Assembly: GCA_005774595.1 (NCBI GenBank)
Contig: VAUM01000093.1
Span: forward strand, 1-6,453
From: Actinomycetota bacterium
GTDB lineage: Bacteria; Actinomycetota; Coriobacteriia; Anaerosomatales; D1FN1-002
Direction: 5' to 3'
DNA: 6,453 bases
Below are positions 1 through 6,453 of the stretch, one piece after another. Under the pieces are notes generated by a model. That model was given only the letters and a program-made list of their open reading frames with translations. It did not search any database and was not told the DNA's origin. Made by a program: the position numbers and the translations under genes. Each line of letters begins with the position of its first letter. Position 1 is the stretch's first letter.

Positions 1-114
1 GATCTGTGGCGACAGCTCGTCGAGCACCTTGGGATCGACCCCGTAGCCTGCGTCGCCCATGAGGGCTTCGCCGGACAGCTTCAGCAGTACGCGCTTGTAC
101 TTGTACTCGCTCAC
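1..114 (-). CDS. pyrH: UMP kinase PyrH, N-terminal 38 codons (cut by window edge)
   Basis: Start of uridylate kinase, the hexameric cytosolic enzyme that phosphorylates UMP to UDP with ATP in pyrimidine nucleotide synthesis. The 38 visible residues begin (M/V)SEYKYKRVLLKLSGEAL and continue with MGDAGYGVDPKVLDEL. The KLSGEAL block (K12 to L18) is the N-terminal nucleotide-binding signature of the bacterial PyrH amino-acid-kinase family. The GTG start at 114 is chosen because the family begins exactly here and a GAGGGGAG Shine-Dalgarno-like sequence (119-126) lies 4 nt upstream. The frame runs open to base 1, so the rest of the gene is outside the window. It follows tsf after 129 nt, in the common rpsB-tsf-pyrH order; that gap contains a candidate promoter and a hairpin, so pyrH may have its own transcription start. 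Confidence 0.95.
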   Translation of the reverse strand, partial: MSEYKYKRVLLKLSGEALMGDAGYGVDPKVLDELSPQI

Positions 115-173
115 GCGTCTCCCCTCACCCGTTCGCGCCCCTGAGATGCCGCTCGACCGCACCGGATAGTCCA

Positions 174-202
174 CGGGCCGGTCCTCGTGTGGTACCGGCC
201 CG
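174..202 (-). repeat. Perfect 9-bp GC-rich hairpin between tsf and pyrH
   Basis: CGGGCCGGT (174-182) and ACCGGCCCG (194-202) are exact reverse complements around an 11-nt loop. In the minus-strand transcript this gives a very stable stem between tsf and pyrH. No U-run follows the stem on the minus strand (the next bases read TGGACTATCC), so it is not a classical intrinsic terminator. It could be an attenuator, an RNA-processing or stability element, or a weak terminator that depends on GC content alone. The stem is directly visible; the function is unknown. Confidence 0.5.
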
Positions 203-223
203 CCGGGAAAGCGGCTATCGGTG

Positions 224-232
224 AGTCTAGCA
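224..232 (-). promoter_or_regulatory. Candidate extended -10 promoter element upstream of pyrH
   Basis: The minus strand reads TGCTAGACT, which fits TGn-TAnnnT, the extended -10 form used by housekeeping sigma factors of high-GC bacteria. It lies about 110 nt upstream of the pyrH start. No convincing -35 hexamer is seen 16-18 nt further upstream, which is acceptable for an extended -10 promoter. The same nine bases occur upstream of rpsB (2242-2250). A transcript would start near 217 and carry the hairpin at 174-202 in its leader. Confidence 0.35.
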
Positions 233-243
233 CTCGTGGCGCC

Positions 244-1137
244 CTACGACTCCTGCGTCTCGCCGAGCACGTAGCGCACGAACCGGGTGACGGCAACAGG
301 CGCTCCGGCCTCGGAAGCGACCTTCTTGGCGACGTCGGCGATGGTGACCTCCGGGTCCTTCACGAACCCCTGCTCCATGAGGCAGAACTCCTTGAAGAAC
401 TTGTCGAGGCGACCGGTCGCGATCTTCTCCTGGATCGGCTCGGGCTTGCCGGACTCCGCGGCCTGGGCCTTGTAGATCGACATCTCGTGCTCGACCACGT
501 CGGCGGGCACCTCGTCACGCGTCACCGAGATCGGCTGTGCGGCGGCGATCTGCATGGCGACGTCCTTGCCGAACGTGCGGAACGCGTCAGAGGCTGCGGC
601 CTCTGCGGAGCCGGCGAAGCATTCGACGAGCACGCCGATGTTGCCGACGCCGTGGATGTAGGCGGTGACGCCGCCGAACTCGGAGCCGAGCTCGAAGCGG
701 ATGAAGCGCGGCAGCGTCATGTTCTCGCCGATCTTGGCGACCTTCTCACCGAAGAACTGCTCGACGGCGATAGTGGGGTCGTCGTGGTACGGCTGGGCCA
801 TGAGGGTGGCGACGTCGTCCGGGTCCTCGGTGGCGATGTGCTCGGCGAGCGAGCGCACGAACGCCTTGAAGTCCTCGTTGCGGGCGACGAAGTCGGTCTC
901 GCAATCCACCTCGACGAGCGCGCCGATACTCGCGCTGTCAGAGACGAACGAGCCGATGATGCCCTCGTTGGTAGCGCGGCCGGCCTTCTTCGCCAGGTCG
1001 GCCAGGCCCTTCGTGCGCAGGTAGTCGACGGCGGCGTCCATGTCGCCGCCGCACTCGGCGAGCGCCTTCTTGCAGTCCATCATGCCCGCGCCCGAGATCT
1101 CGCGGAGCTCCTTCACCTTGGCGGCGGTGATCTCCAT
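244..1137 (-). CDS. tsf: Translation elongation factor Ts (EF-Ts)
   Basis: EF-Ts (297 aa) is the cytosolic guanine-nucleotide exchange factor that releases GDP from EF-Tu during translation elongation. The N-terminal UBA-like domain (about 2-54) carries the family signature LREISGAGMMDCKKAL. The exchange motif TDFVARN lies at 81-87, with D82 and F83 matching the residues that disturb the Mg site of EF-Tu. The C-terminal signature EKIATGRLDKFFKE (237-250) is also present, so the core and dimerisation parts are complete. The ATG at 1137 is supported by a strong GAAAGGGG ribosome-binding site (1144-1151) 6 nt upstream. It lies 75 nt after rpsB and is very likely co-transcribed with it, the common bacterial arrangement. 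No anomaly in length or conserved residues is seen. Confidence 0.98.
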   Translation of the reverse strand: MEITAAKVKELREISGAGMMDCKKALAECGGDMDAAVDYLRTKGLADLAKKAGRATNEGIIGSFVSDSASIGALVEVDCETDFVARNEDFKAFVRSLAEHIATEDPDDVATLMAQPYHDDPTIAVEQFFGEKVAKIGENMTLPRFIRFELGSEFGGVTAYIHGVGNIGVLVECFAGSAEAAASDAFRTFGKDVAMQIAAAQPISVTRDEVPADVVEHEMSIYKAQAAESGKPEPIQEKIATGRLDKFFKEFCLMEQGFVKDPEVTIADVAKKVASEAGAPVAVTRFVRYVLGETQES

Positions 1138-1212
1138 GTCCGACCCCTTTCGGATCGTCGTGGTCAGTGGTGTGGGTGGTGCTGACGCGGCGACACGGCT
1201 CCTGACGCAGCC

Positions 1213-2127
<915 letters not shown>

Positions 2128-2176
2128 ACGTATCCCTTTCCCGGTTGTTCGTCCGCCCGCGTCATCCCCCGTAGAT

Positions 2177-2199
2177 GGCGAACCGCATGTCGCGGCACC
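2177..2199 (-). promoter_or_regulatory. Bulged stem-loop in the rpsB 5' leader
   Basis: On the minus strand this segment can fold as GGTG-CCGC, a GACAT loop, GCGG, a UU bulge and CGCC, giving eight pairs (one G-U). It lies about 50 nt upstream of the rpsB start, inside a predicted leader of roughly 108 nt. In E. coli the rpsB leader is bound by S2 for autogenous control. A similar role here is only a suggestion, since the fold is short and was derived by eye; the remaining 177-nt gap shows no small gene. Confidence 0.25.
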
Positions 2200-2241
2200 G
2201 GCGCCCGGGGTCGGCAGGGCGTGAGTGGTCAAAGCCCGCGC

Positions 2242-2250
2242 AGTCTAGCA
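2242..2250 (-). promoter_or_regulatory. Candidate extended -10 promoter element for rpsB-tsf
   Basis: The minus strand reads TGCTAGACT, matching TGn-TAnnnT. It lies 115 nt upstream of the rpsB start codon and 54 nt past the response-regulator stop, the expected place for a ribosomal-operon promoter. The hexamer 17 nt upstream (TTCCTG) is a poor -35, so recognition would rely on the extended -10. The predicted start near 2235 gives a leader of about 108 nt. An identical 9-mer precedes pyrH. Confidence 0.4.
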
Positions 2251-2304
2251 CAGTGCGCGGCAGGCAGGAAGACGGGGCGTGCGGCCGGTCCGTCAGCGGT
2301 GCGG

Positions 2305-2919
2305 CTAGAAGCCGCGCCCGCACTTGGGGCACTGGAAGTGAGCGTCGAACCACCCGGGGCGGGACGGTTGCGAGACGAGGTCCAGTGCGAGTTCGACCTC
2401 GCAGGCGGGGCACCAGAAGCGGCGCGGCAGGTTGGCGCAGGCAACGAGCTCGTCGGCGTCACCCTCGCGGTCCCGGAGGAACACCGAGTACGAGCCGAGC
2501 TTGCACGCGTCGGCAGGTGCCTCGCCGGTCGCAACGGACGTGCCCGAGCCGGAGAAGTGGGCTCCGATCTTGGCGGAGACGTCCGCGGGACGCGCCTCGT
2601 TCTTGACGAGGTAGTCGGCAGCGCCCATCTCGAGGCCCTTCTCGACGTCGGACTCCTGTCCGAGGTTGGAGAGCACGATCACCGGGAGGTTGGCGGTGCG
2701 CGGGTCGCGATGGACGGTGTCGAGGACCTCGAGGCCGCTCATGCGCGGCATGACGAGGTCGAGGAGGATGAGGTCGACGGAGTGGGTCCGCAGGAGTGCG
2801 AGCGCTTCGATGCCGTCGCCGGCGGACAGCACCGTGTAGCCGTCCTGGACGAGCTTGTCGGCGTACATGCGCCGCAGGAGCTCGGTGTCCTCAACGACGA
2901 GTATGGTCTCGCCTGCCAT
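2305..2919 (-). CDS. Response regulator receiver protein with C-terminal four-cysteine zinc-ribbon-like module
   Basis: A 204-aa CheY-like protein. The receiver domain (about 4-120) is complete: acidic pair E10-D11, phospho-acceptor D54 in LILLDLVMPRMSG, switch residue S84 in VIVLSN, and K106 in ADYLVKNEA. It should accept phosphate from a histidine kinase, but none is encoded in the window. No helix-turn-helix, GGDEF, EAL or PP2C output domain follows. After a Gly/Ser/Ala linker (about 123-138), residues 140-204 hold CPAC (170-173) and CPKC (197-200), a CxxC-23-CxxC pattern expected to bind one zinc ion, and the protein ends four residues later. The ATG at 2919 has an excellent GGAAGGAGG ribosome-binding site (2928-2936) 8 nt upstream. 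It starts 25 nt after the sigma-factor stop, so the two are probably co-transcribed. I infer a protein-protein or nucleic-acid-binding output, perhaps linked to the sigma factor; no named family is recognised for the C-terminal part. Confidence 0.9.
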   Translation of the reverse strand: MAGETILVVEDTELLRRMYADKLVQDGYTVLSAGDGIEALALLRTHSVDLILLDLVMPRMSGLEVLDTVHRDPRTANLPVIVLSNLGQESDVEKGLEMGAADYLVKNEARPADVSAKIGAHFSGSGTSVATGEAPADACKLGSYSVFLRDREGDADELVACANLPRRFWCPACEVELALDLVSQPSRPGWFDAHFQCPKCGRGF

Positions 2920-2944
2920 GCGGGGCGCCTCCTTCCGTCCTTCG

Positions 2945-3730
2945 CTACCCGGCTGCGGCGCCGTGTGCGGCGTGCAGCCGCGCCCGGAGTCGAAGGACCG
3001 ATTTCGTGTGCAGCTGGCTGACCCTCGACTCCGTGACGCCGAGGACCTCGCCGATCTCCTTGAGGGTGAGTCCCTCGTAGTAGTAGAGCATGATAACGGT
3101 CTTCTCGCGCTCGGGGAGCCGCTCGATCGCCGAGGCGAGGATCTGTTTGATCTCCTTGCTCTCGAAGACCGCGACGGGGTCCTCGGCGCCGTCGTCCCGC
3201 AGGGAGCCCGGCGTCGCCGCCCGGTCCTCGCGGTCCGAGTTGCCCCCCCACATCTCCTCGAACGAGACCACCGAAGTGTACGAGAGCTTCGTGAAGATCC
3301 CCTGCAACTCGCGTAGGGTGAGCCCGAGCTCGGCGGCGACCTCCTCGTCCTCCGGCACACGCTTGAGCTCATTCTCGAGCTTGATGTAGGCGGCCTCGAT
3401 CTCACGGGCACGGGCCCGGACCGACCTCGGGACCCAGTCCATCGCGCGCAGCTCGTCGATGATGGCGCCCTTGATGCGGGCGATCGCATAGGTCTCGAAC
3501 TTGATGCCGCGGTCGGGGTCGTACTTCTCGATGGCGTCGATGAGGCCGAAGATGCCGTAGCTGATGAGGTCGGCGGTCTCGACGGTCTGCGGGAGGCTGG
3601 CCGACAGGCGCCCAGCGACGTACTTGACCAGCGGAGAGTAGTTGAGGATCAACTGCTCCCGCGCATCCGGGTCACCGTCTTTGTAGCGCTGCCAGAGCGC
3701 GGCGACGTCCGCGCGCGGGTCAGATCTCAT
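2945..3730 (-). CDS. whiG: RNA polymerase sigma factor, WhiG/FliA (sigma-28) family
   Basis: An alternative sigma factor (261 aa) that directs RNA polymerase to a dedicated promoter set; relatives control motility (FliA/SigD) or sporulation (WhiG). Region 2 spans about 23-98 with YSPLVKYVAGRL (31-42), DLISYGIFGLIDAIEKYD (54-71) and TYAIARIKGAIIDELR (80-95). The WVPRSVR segment (99-105) leads into region 3 (104-150). Region 4 (about 198-252) has LPEREKTVIMLYYYEGLTL and the helix-turn-helix LKEIGEVLGVTESRVSQL (223-240). Region 1.1 is absent, as expected for this group. The ATG at 3730 is preferred over an in-frame GTG at 3757 because AAGGGG sits 5 nt upstream and the protein then begins like WhiG proteins. 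It starts 27 nt after xerC and precedes the response regulator by 25 nt. WhiG near rpsB is the Streptomyces arrangement, where the anti-sigma RsiG with cyclic-di-GMP controls it; no RsiG is visible here. Whether it acts as WhiG or FliA cannot be decided from sequence alone. Confidence 0.93.
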   Translation of the reverse strand: MRSDPRADVAALWQRYKDGDPDAREQLILNYSPLVKYVAGRLSASLPQTVETADLISYGIFGLIDAIEKYDPDRGIKFETYAIARIKGAIIDELRAMDWVPRSVRARAREIEAAYIKLENELKRVPEDEEVAAELGLTLRELQGIFTKLSYTSVVSFEEMWGGNSDREDRAATPGSLRDDGAEDPVAVFESKEIKQILASAIERLPEREKTVIMLYYYEGLTLKEIGEVLGVTESRVSQLHTKSVLRLRARLHAAHGAAAG

Positions 3731-3735
3731 GCATG

Positions 3736-3741
3736 CCCCTT
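3736..3741 (-). promoter_or_regulatory. Ribosome-binding site that fixes the sigma-factor start
   Basis: The minus strand reads AAGGGG, 5 nt before the ATG at 3730. The alternative in-frame GTG at 3757, immediately after the xerC stop, has no comparable purine run upstream. This supports the shorter, 261-residue protein. Confidence 0.6.
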
Positions 3742-3757
3742 GATGCGTTGCGACCAC

Positions 3758-4648
3758 TCATGCGCGCGGATGCGCACCTCCGTGCACCTCACGGAGCCGC
3801 TTGACGCTCAAGTGAGTATAGGTCTGGGTGGTGGACAGGGCAATGTGACCGAGCAGCTCCTGGACGGTCCGCAGGTCCGCTCCGGCCTCGAGAAGATGGG
3901 TCGCGAACGCGTGGCGGAGCGTGTGCGGGGAGGCGCCCGGGGCGCAGCCCGCCTCGGCGAGCCGTCGGCGGAAGATGCGCCGGACCGCGTCGGTGGATAG
4001 CGGGTTGCCCGTCGACGACAGGAACAGCGCGTCGGCGACGCGGCGGTCCATCTGCGGGCGGGCGCGCGTCAGGTACGCATTGACCGCGGCGACGGCGAGG
4101 GGGTGCAGCGGCAGCACGCGCTCGCGGGCGCCCTTGCCCATGACACGCACGGACGCCGAGCCCGAGGTGACATCACCGACGCGCAGGGCGCACAGCTCGC
4201 CCACACGCATGCCGGTCGCGTACATGAGCTCGAGCAGCGCGCGGTCGCGCAGTCCCGCGGGCGTACCGGGGTCGGGGGACTCGAGCAGCGCGCGCACCTC
4301 GTCGGCGGGCATCGCCTTGGGGAGCCGCGCGGGCAGCTTGGGCGAGGCGAGCACCGCGGCAGGATCGGAGTCGACGAGACCCTCGGCGAGCAGGTAGGCG
4401 AACCACGAGCGCACAGCGGAGAGGCGCCGCGCGATCGTGCGGCGCGAGTACCGGGCCGCGTCCATCTCGGCGAGGTACCCGCGCAGCCGCCGGTGGCTGA
4501 GGTGCAGCGGATCGGCGCCGGCGCGCTCCGCCCATTCGAGATAGCGCGCGAGGTCGCCCGCGTATGCGCGGACCGTGTGCGGAGAGAGCCCGCGCACGTC
4601 GGCCAGATGGCGCAGGAAGGCGTCGCGTGCAGAGCCTGGCGTGGTCAC
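3758..4648 (-). CDS. xerC: Tyrosine recombinase XerC (Xer family)
   Basis: A site-specific tyrosine recombinase (296 aa) that, with a partner, resolves chromosome dimers at dif during division. The N-terminal SAM-like core-binding domain covers about 7-90 (FLRHLADVRGLSPHTVRAYA, and TIARRLSAVRSWFAYL). The catalytic domain has the full active-site set: R148 in TGMRVGEL, K172 in MGKGARER, H242 and R245 in HTLRHAFATHLLEAG, H268 in LLGHIALSTTQ and nucleophile Y277 in TQTYTHL. Length and spacing are almost the same as in E. coli XerC/XerD. The frame is open upstream to 4993, but the GTG at 4648 is chosen: it forms a GTGA overlap with the trmFO stop and gives the normal family length. The overlap suggests translational coupling. 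XerC rather than XerD is assigned from its place beside trmFO and dprA; the two are hard to separate by sequence alone. Confidence 0.93.
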   Translation of the reverse strand: MTTPGSARDAFLRHLADVRGLSPHTVRAYAGDLARYLEWAERAGADPLHLSHRRLRGYLAEMDAARYSRRTIARRLSAVRSWFAYLLAEGLVDSDPAAVLASPKLPARLPKAMPADEVRALLESPDPGTPAGLRDRALLELMYATGMRVGELCALRVGDVTSGSASVRVMGKGARERVLPLHPLAVAAVNAYLTRARPQMDRRVADALFLSSTGNPLSTDAVRRIFRRRLAEAGCAPGASPHTLRHAFATHLLEAGADLRTVQELLGHIALSTTQTYTHLSVKRLREVHGGAHPRA

Positions 4649-6006
4649 GGTGCGCAGAGCTCCGTGGCACCGGGCGCCGGCACGAGGTCCGAGCGAGTGC
4701 GCACGTACGCGTCGAGCGCGTCGGCGGCCCGCGCTGCATACGCCGCATAGCGGTCGCGCTTCCCCATCTTCGACGGCAGCGGCGGGAGCAGGCCGAAGTT
4801 CACGTGCATTGGCTGGTACGGTGCCGTGTCGGGGTCGGTCGCGTACGACACGAGCGAGCCGAGGAGGGTGTCGCGGGGCAGGACGAACGGCGAGCCGCCG
4901 GTCAGGCGCGCGCAGACGTTGAGGGCGGCGAGCAGCCCCGTGGCCGCTGCCTCGAGGTAGCCCTCGGTTCCGGCGAGCTGCCCCGCGAGCCACACGTCGG
5001 GGCGGGCGAGCAGCGACAGGTCGGGCGCGAGCACGCGCGGCGCGTCGACGAACGTGTTGCGGTGCATCACGCCGTAGCGGGTGAACTCGGCGGCCTCGAG
5101 GCCGGGCACCATGCGGAAGACCCGCTGTTGCTCAGGGAAGGTGAGGTTGGTCTGGAACCCGACCAGGTTGTACGCGGTGCCTTCGCGGTTCTCGGCGCGC
5201 AGCTGCACGACCGCCCAGGGTCGCTCCCCCGTCGCCGGGTCGGTCAGGCCGACAGGCTTCATGGGCCCGAAGCGCGGGGCGTCGGGCGCGCGGCGCGCGA
5301 TCTCCTCGATCGGCTGGCAGGCGTGGAACAGGTCGCGCGACTCGAAGTCCTTGAGCACGACGCGCTCGGCGGCGGTGAGCGCGTCGATGAACCGCTCGTA
5401 CGTGGGCCGGTCCATGGGGCAGTTGAGGTAGTCGGCACCCTCCCCTTTCCCGTAGCGACTCGCCGCAAACACGCGACCACGGTCGATCGAGGCGGACTCG
5501 ACGACGGGCGCGGCGGCGTCGAAGAACGCGAGGCGGCCGGGGCCGACGACCTCGGAGAGCGCGGGCTCGAGGGCGGGGTCGGTGAGCGGGCCCGTCGCGA
5601 CGATGGTGTGTCCGCTTCGCGGCAGGGCGTTCGCACGCTCGCGGACGAGGTCGATGCACGGGTGGCGCGAGACGGAGGCGGTCACGGAGTCCGCGAACCG
5701 CTCGCGGTCGACTGCCAACGCGGCCCCTGCAGGGACCGAGGCGCTGCGGGCACACGCGAGCACGAGGCTGCCGAGTGCGGCGAGTTCGTGCTTGAGGGCT
5801 CCGGCGGCCGTGTGCGGGTCGTCGCTCTTCATGGAGTTCGAGCACACGAGCTCCGCAAGGCGGTCCGTGCGGTGCGCCGGGCCGAGGACCTTGGGGCGCA
5901 TCTCGATGAGTCTGACCGGGACGCCACGCGTCGCCAGCTGCCACGCAGCCTCGGAGCCGGCGAGCCCGGCGCCGATGACGGTGACGGGTGCAGAGCCCAG
6001 GCGCAC
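4645..6006 (-). CDS. trmFO: Methylenetetrahydrofolate--tRNA-(uracil-5-)-methyltransferase TrmFO
   Basis: A folate- and FAD-dependent tRNA methyltransferase (453 aa) that makes m5U54 in the T-loop using methylenetetrahydrofolate as carbon donor. The N-terminal FAD-binding Rossmann motif is VIGAGLAGSEAAWQLA (10-25). IEMRP (34-38) and AELVCSNSMKSD (51-62) follow. C55 and C230 (in LFHACQPIEEIA) align with the two functional cysteines of Bacillus TrmFO. VPAGAALAVDRERFA (91-105), AGQLAGTEGYLEAAATG (341-357) and HVNFGLLPPL (401-410) are further family signatures. Length is typical (435-460 aa), so it is TrmFO rather than the longer MnmG. The GTG at 6006 is supported by GGAGG (6012-6016) 5 nt upstream and by the N-terminus matching the family. 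It starts 30 nt after dprA and overlaps xerC by 4 nt. Confidence 0.97.
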   Translation of the reverse strand: MRLGSAPVTVIGAGLAGSEAAWQLATRGVPVRLIEMRPKVLGPAHRTDRLAELVCSNSMKSDDPHTAAGALKHELAALGSLVLACARSASVPAGAALAVDRERFADSVTASVSRHPCIDLVRERANALPRSGHTIVATGPLTDPALEPALSEVVGPGRLAFFDAAAPVVESASIDRGRVFAASRYGKGEGADYLNCPMDRPTYERFIDALTAAERVVLKDFESRDLFHACQPIEEIARRAPDAPRFGPMKPVGLTDPATGERPWAVVQLRAENREGTAYNLVGFQTNLTFPEQQRVFRMVPGLEAAEFTRYGVMHRNTFVDAPRVLAPDLSLLARPDVWLAGQLAGTEGYLEAAATGLLAALNVCARLTGGSPFVLPRDTLLGSLVSYATDPDTAPYQPMHVNFGLLPPLPSKMGKRDRYAAYAARAADALDAYVRTRSDLVPAPGATELCAP

Positions 6007-6036
6007 GGGTGCCTCCGGCCGGGTGTCGGGTGGCGG

Positions 6037-6417
6037 TCACGGCGATTGTACCGTGCGCCGCGTGTACCTACAGGCGTCCGCTGGCGGTCCGTACCGCCCG
6101 TCGGCATGGCGCTCGATGAGCCCAGCCTCTTCGAGCGCTGCGAGGTGACGGATGGTGTGGACGATGTCGGCGGAAGTCGCGCGGGCCGCGTCGTCGGGGC
6201 GCATCGGGTCGGCGATCAGCGCGGCGAGCAGCGGGTCGTTCGCGGTGGTCGGCGTGCCCGGGTCGAACGGGTCGTACACGTCGAGGCCGGCGCCGCGGAG
6301 TGAGGCCGCGAGGTCCGCGACGTCGGTCACGGCGAAGGCGCCCTGGCGGATGAGGCGGTTCGGACCTCGCGAGCCGGGTGAGCGGATCGAGCCGGGCACG
6401 GCGAGCACGTCGTGGCC
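6037..6417 (-). CDS. dprA: DNA-processing protein DprA, C-terminal part (5' end missing)
   Basis: The last ~126 residues of DprA/Smf, which binds single-stranded DNA and loads RecA during natural transformation. The end of the Rossmann-like core is clear: GHDVLAVPGS, then SPGSRGPNRLIRQGA and VTDVADLAASL. A C-terminal winged-helix domain follows (DPLLAALIADPM, then IRHLAALEEAGLIERHADGRYG), matching the DprA WH domain. The frame stays open to base 6453, but the extra 12 residues (VEHVVADLVAPA) fit the conserved DprA stretch poorly: the usual SG(S/A)LITA and A-x-E-x-GR features are absent. They also show about 50% GC at third positions, whereas the rest is nearly all G/C. These bases read better as prfB on the other strand, so the genuine dprA sequence is placed as ending near 6417. 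The stop at 6037 lies 30 nt before trmFO, probably the same operon. Confidence 0.88.
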   Translation of the reverse strand, partial: GHDVLAVPGSIRSPGSRGPNRLIRQGAFAVTDVADLAASLRGAGLDVYDPFDPGTPTTANDPLLAALIADPMRPDDAARATSADIVHTIRHLAALEEAGLIERHADGRYGPPADACRYTRRTVQSP

Positions 6418-6453
6418 GGCTGGGGCAACCAGATCCGCAACTACGTGCTCTAC
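6418..6453 (+). CDS. prfB: Fragment matching peptide chain release factor 2 (RF2), possibly a chimeric contig end
   Basis: The plus strand reads GWGNQIRNYVLY in one frame. This corresponds to the highly conserved C-terminal segment WG(N/S)QIRxYVL found just before the MVKDLRT region of class-I bacterial release factors, especially RF2. RF2 releases finished chains at UGA and UAA codons. All 12 codons end in G or C, as in the real genes of this window, whereas the opposite frame (extended dprA) has only about six of twelve. There is no start, stop or intergenic space between this fragment and antisense dprA; two gene interiors meet directly. I infer an assembly or library junction rather than a working gene. 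Only 36 bases are visible, so the identification rests on one motif. Confidence 0.55.

Noticed and set aside
214..223. Sigma-28-like -10 (ACCGATAG on the minus strand) upstream of pyrH
   Set aside because: Six of eight bases match GCCGATAA, but no TAAA-like -35 lies 15 nt upstream, so control by the neighbouring sigma factor is not supported.
226..240. CIRCE-like half-site (CTAGCACTC on the plus strand) near the end of tsf
   Set aside because: CIRCE needs TTAGCACTC-N9-GAGTGCTAA; the second half is absent.
1163..1208. Inverted GTCAG/CTGAC pair and direct repeat CTGACGC in the rpsB-tsf gap
   Set aside because: Five-base stem with 14-nt loop and a 7-base repeat are within chance expectation; no terminator features.
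2271..2294. Possible terminator hairpin between the response regulator and rpsB
   Set aside because: Only a 5-bp GACGG/CCGTC stem with a 14-nt loop and no clear U-run; too weak to call.
3758..4993. 411-residue version of XerC starting at 4993
   Set aside because: The extra 115 residues overlap trmFO, are Arg/Ala-rich and lack homology. The GTG at 4648 gives the normal 296-residue protein and a standard GTGA overlap.
4564..6303. Open plus-strand frame of 579 codons antisense to trmFO and dprA
   Set aside because: Long antisense frames are expected in GC-rich coding DNA. The translation is Arg/Gly/Val/Glu-rich with no recognisable domain, and the opposite strand carries clear TrmFO and DprA motifs.

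Overview
The window is a GC-rich bacterial chromosome segment. Apart from the last ~36 bases, every gene lies on the minus strand, so the text below reads from high to low coordinates. Third codon positions are almost all G or C, and GTG starts are common. The order dprA - trmFO - xerC - WhiG/FliA-type sigma - response regulator - rpsB - tsf - pyrH matches the actinobacterial whiG/rpsB/tsf/pyrH neighbourhood. A folate-dependent TrmFO, a WhiG-like sigma and an acidic-tailed S2 together suggest a deep actinobacterial lineage such as Coriobacteriia. This placement is inference; no 16S or marker search was possible.

Upstream block (6417 to 2305): the 3' part of dprA (DNA uptake/recombination mediator) is followed after 30 nt by trmFO (tRNA m5U54 methylation). 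trmFO overlaps xerC (chromosome dimer resolution recombinase) by 4 nt. xerC is followed after 27 nt by a WhiG/FliA-family sigma factor. After 25 nt more comes a receiver-domain protein that ends in a four-cysteine zinc-ribbon-like module and has no DNA-binding domain. The tight spacing suggests one transcription unit that joins housekeeping nucleic-acid genes to an alternative sigma and a phospho-switch.

Downstream block (2304 to 1): a 177-nt gap holds a candidate extended -10 promoter and a structured leader. It leads into rpsB (ribosomal protein S2 with an acidic Ala/Glu/Pro tail), tsf (EF-Ts) and, after a 129-nt gap with a second copy of the same extended -10 motif and a strong hairpin, the first 38 codons of pyrH (UMP kinase).

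Most notable observations: (1) at the right edge (about 6418-6453) the plus strand reads GWGNQIRNYVLY, a near-diagnostic piece of peptide chain release factor 2, fused directly to the interior of antisense dprA. This is an abrupt junction, most likely an assembly or library chimera, less likely a real rearrangement. (2) The receiver plus zinc-ribbon protein next to the sigma factor is an uncommon architecture with no assigned output. I found no CRISPR array, tRNA, rRNA or mobile element.
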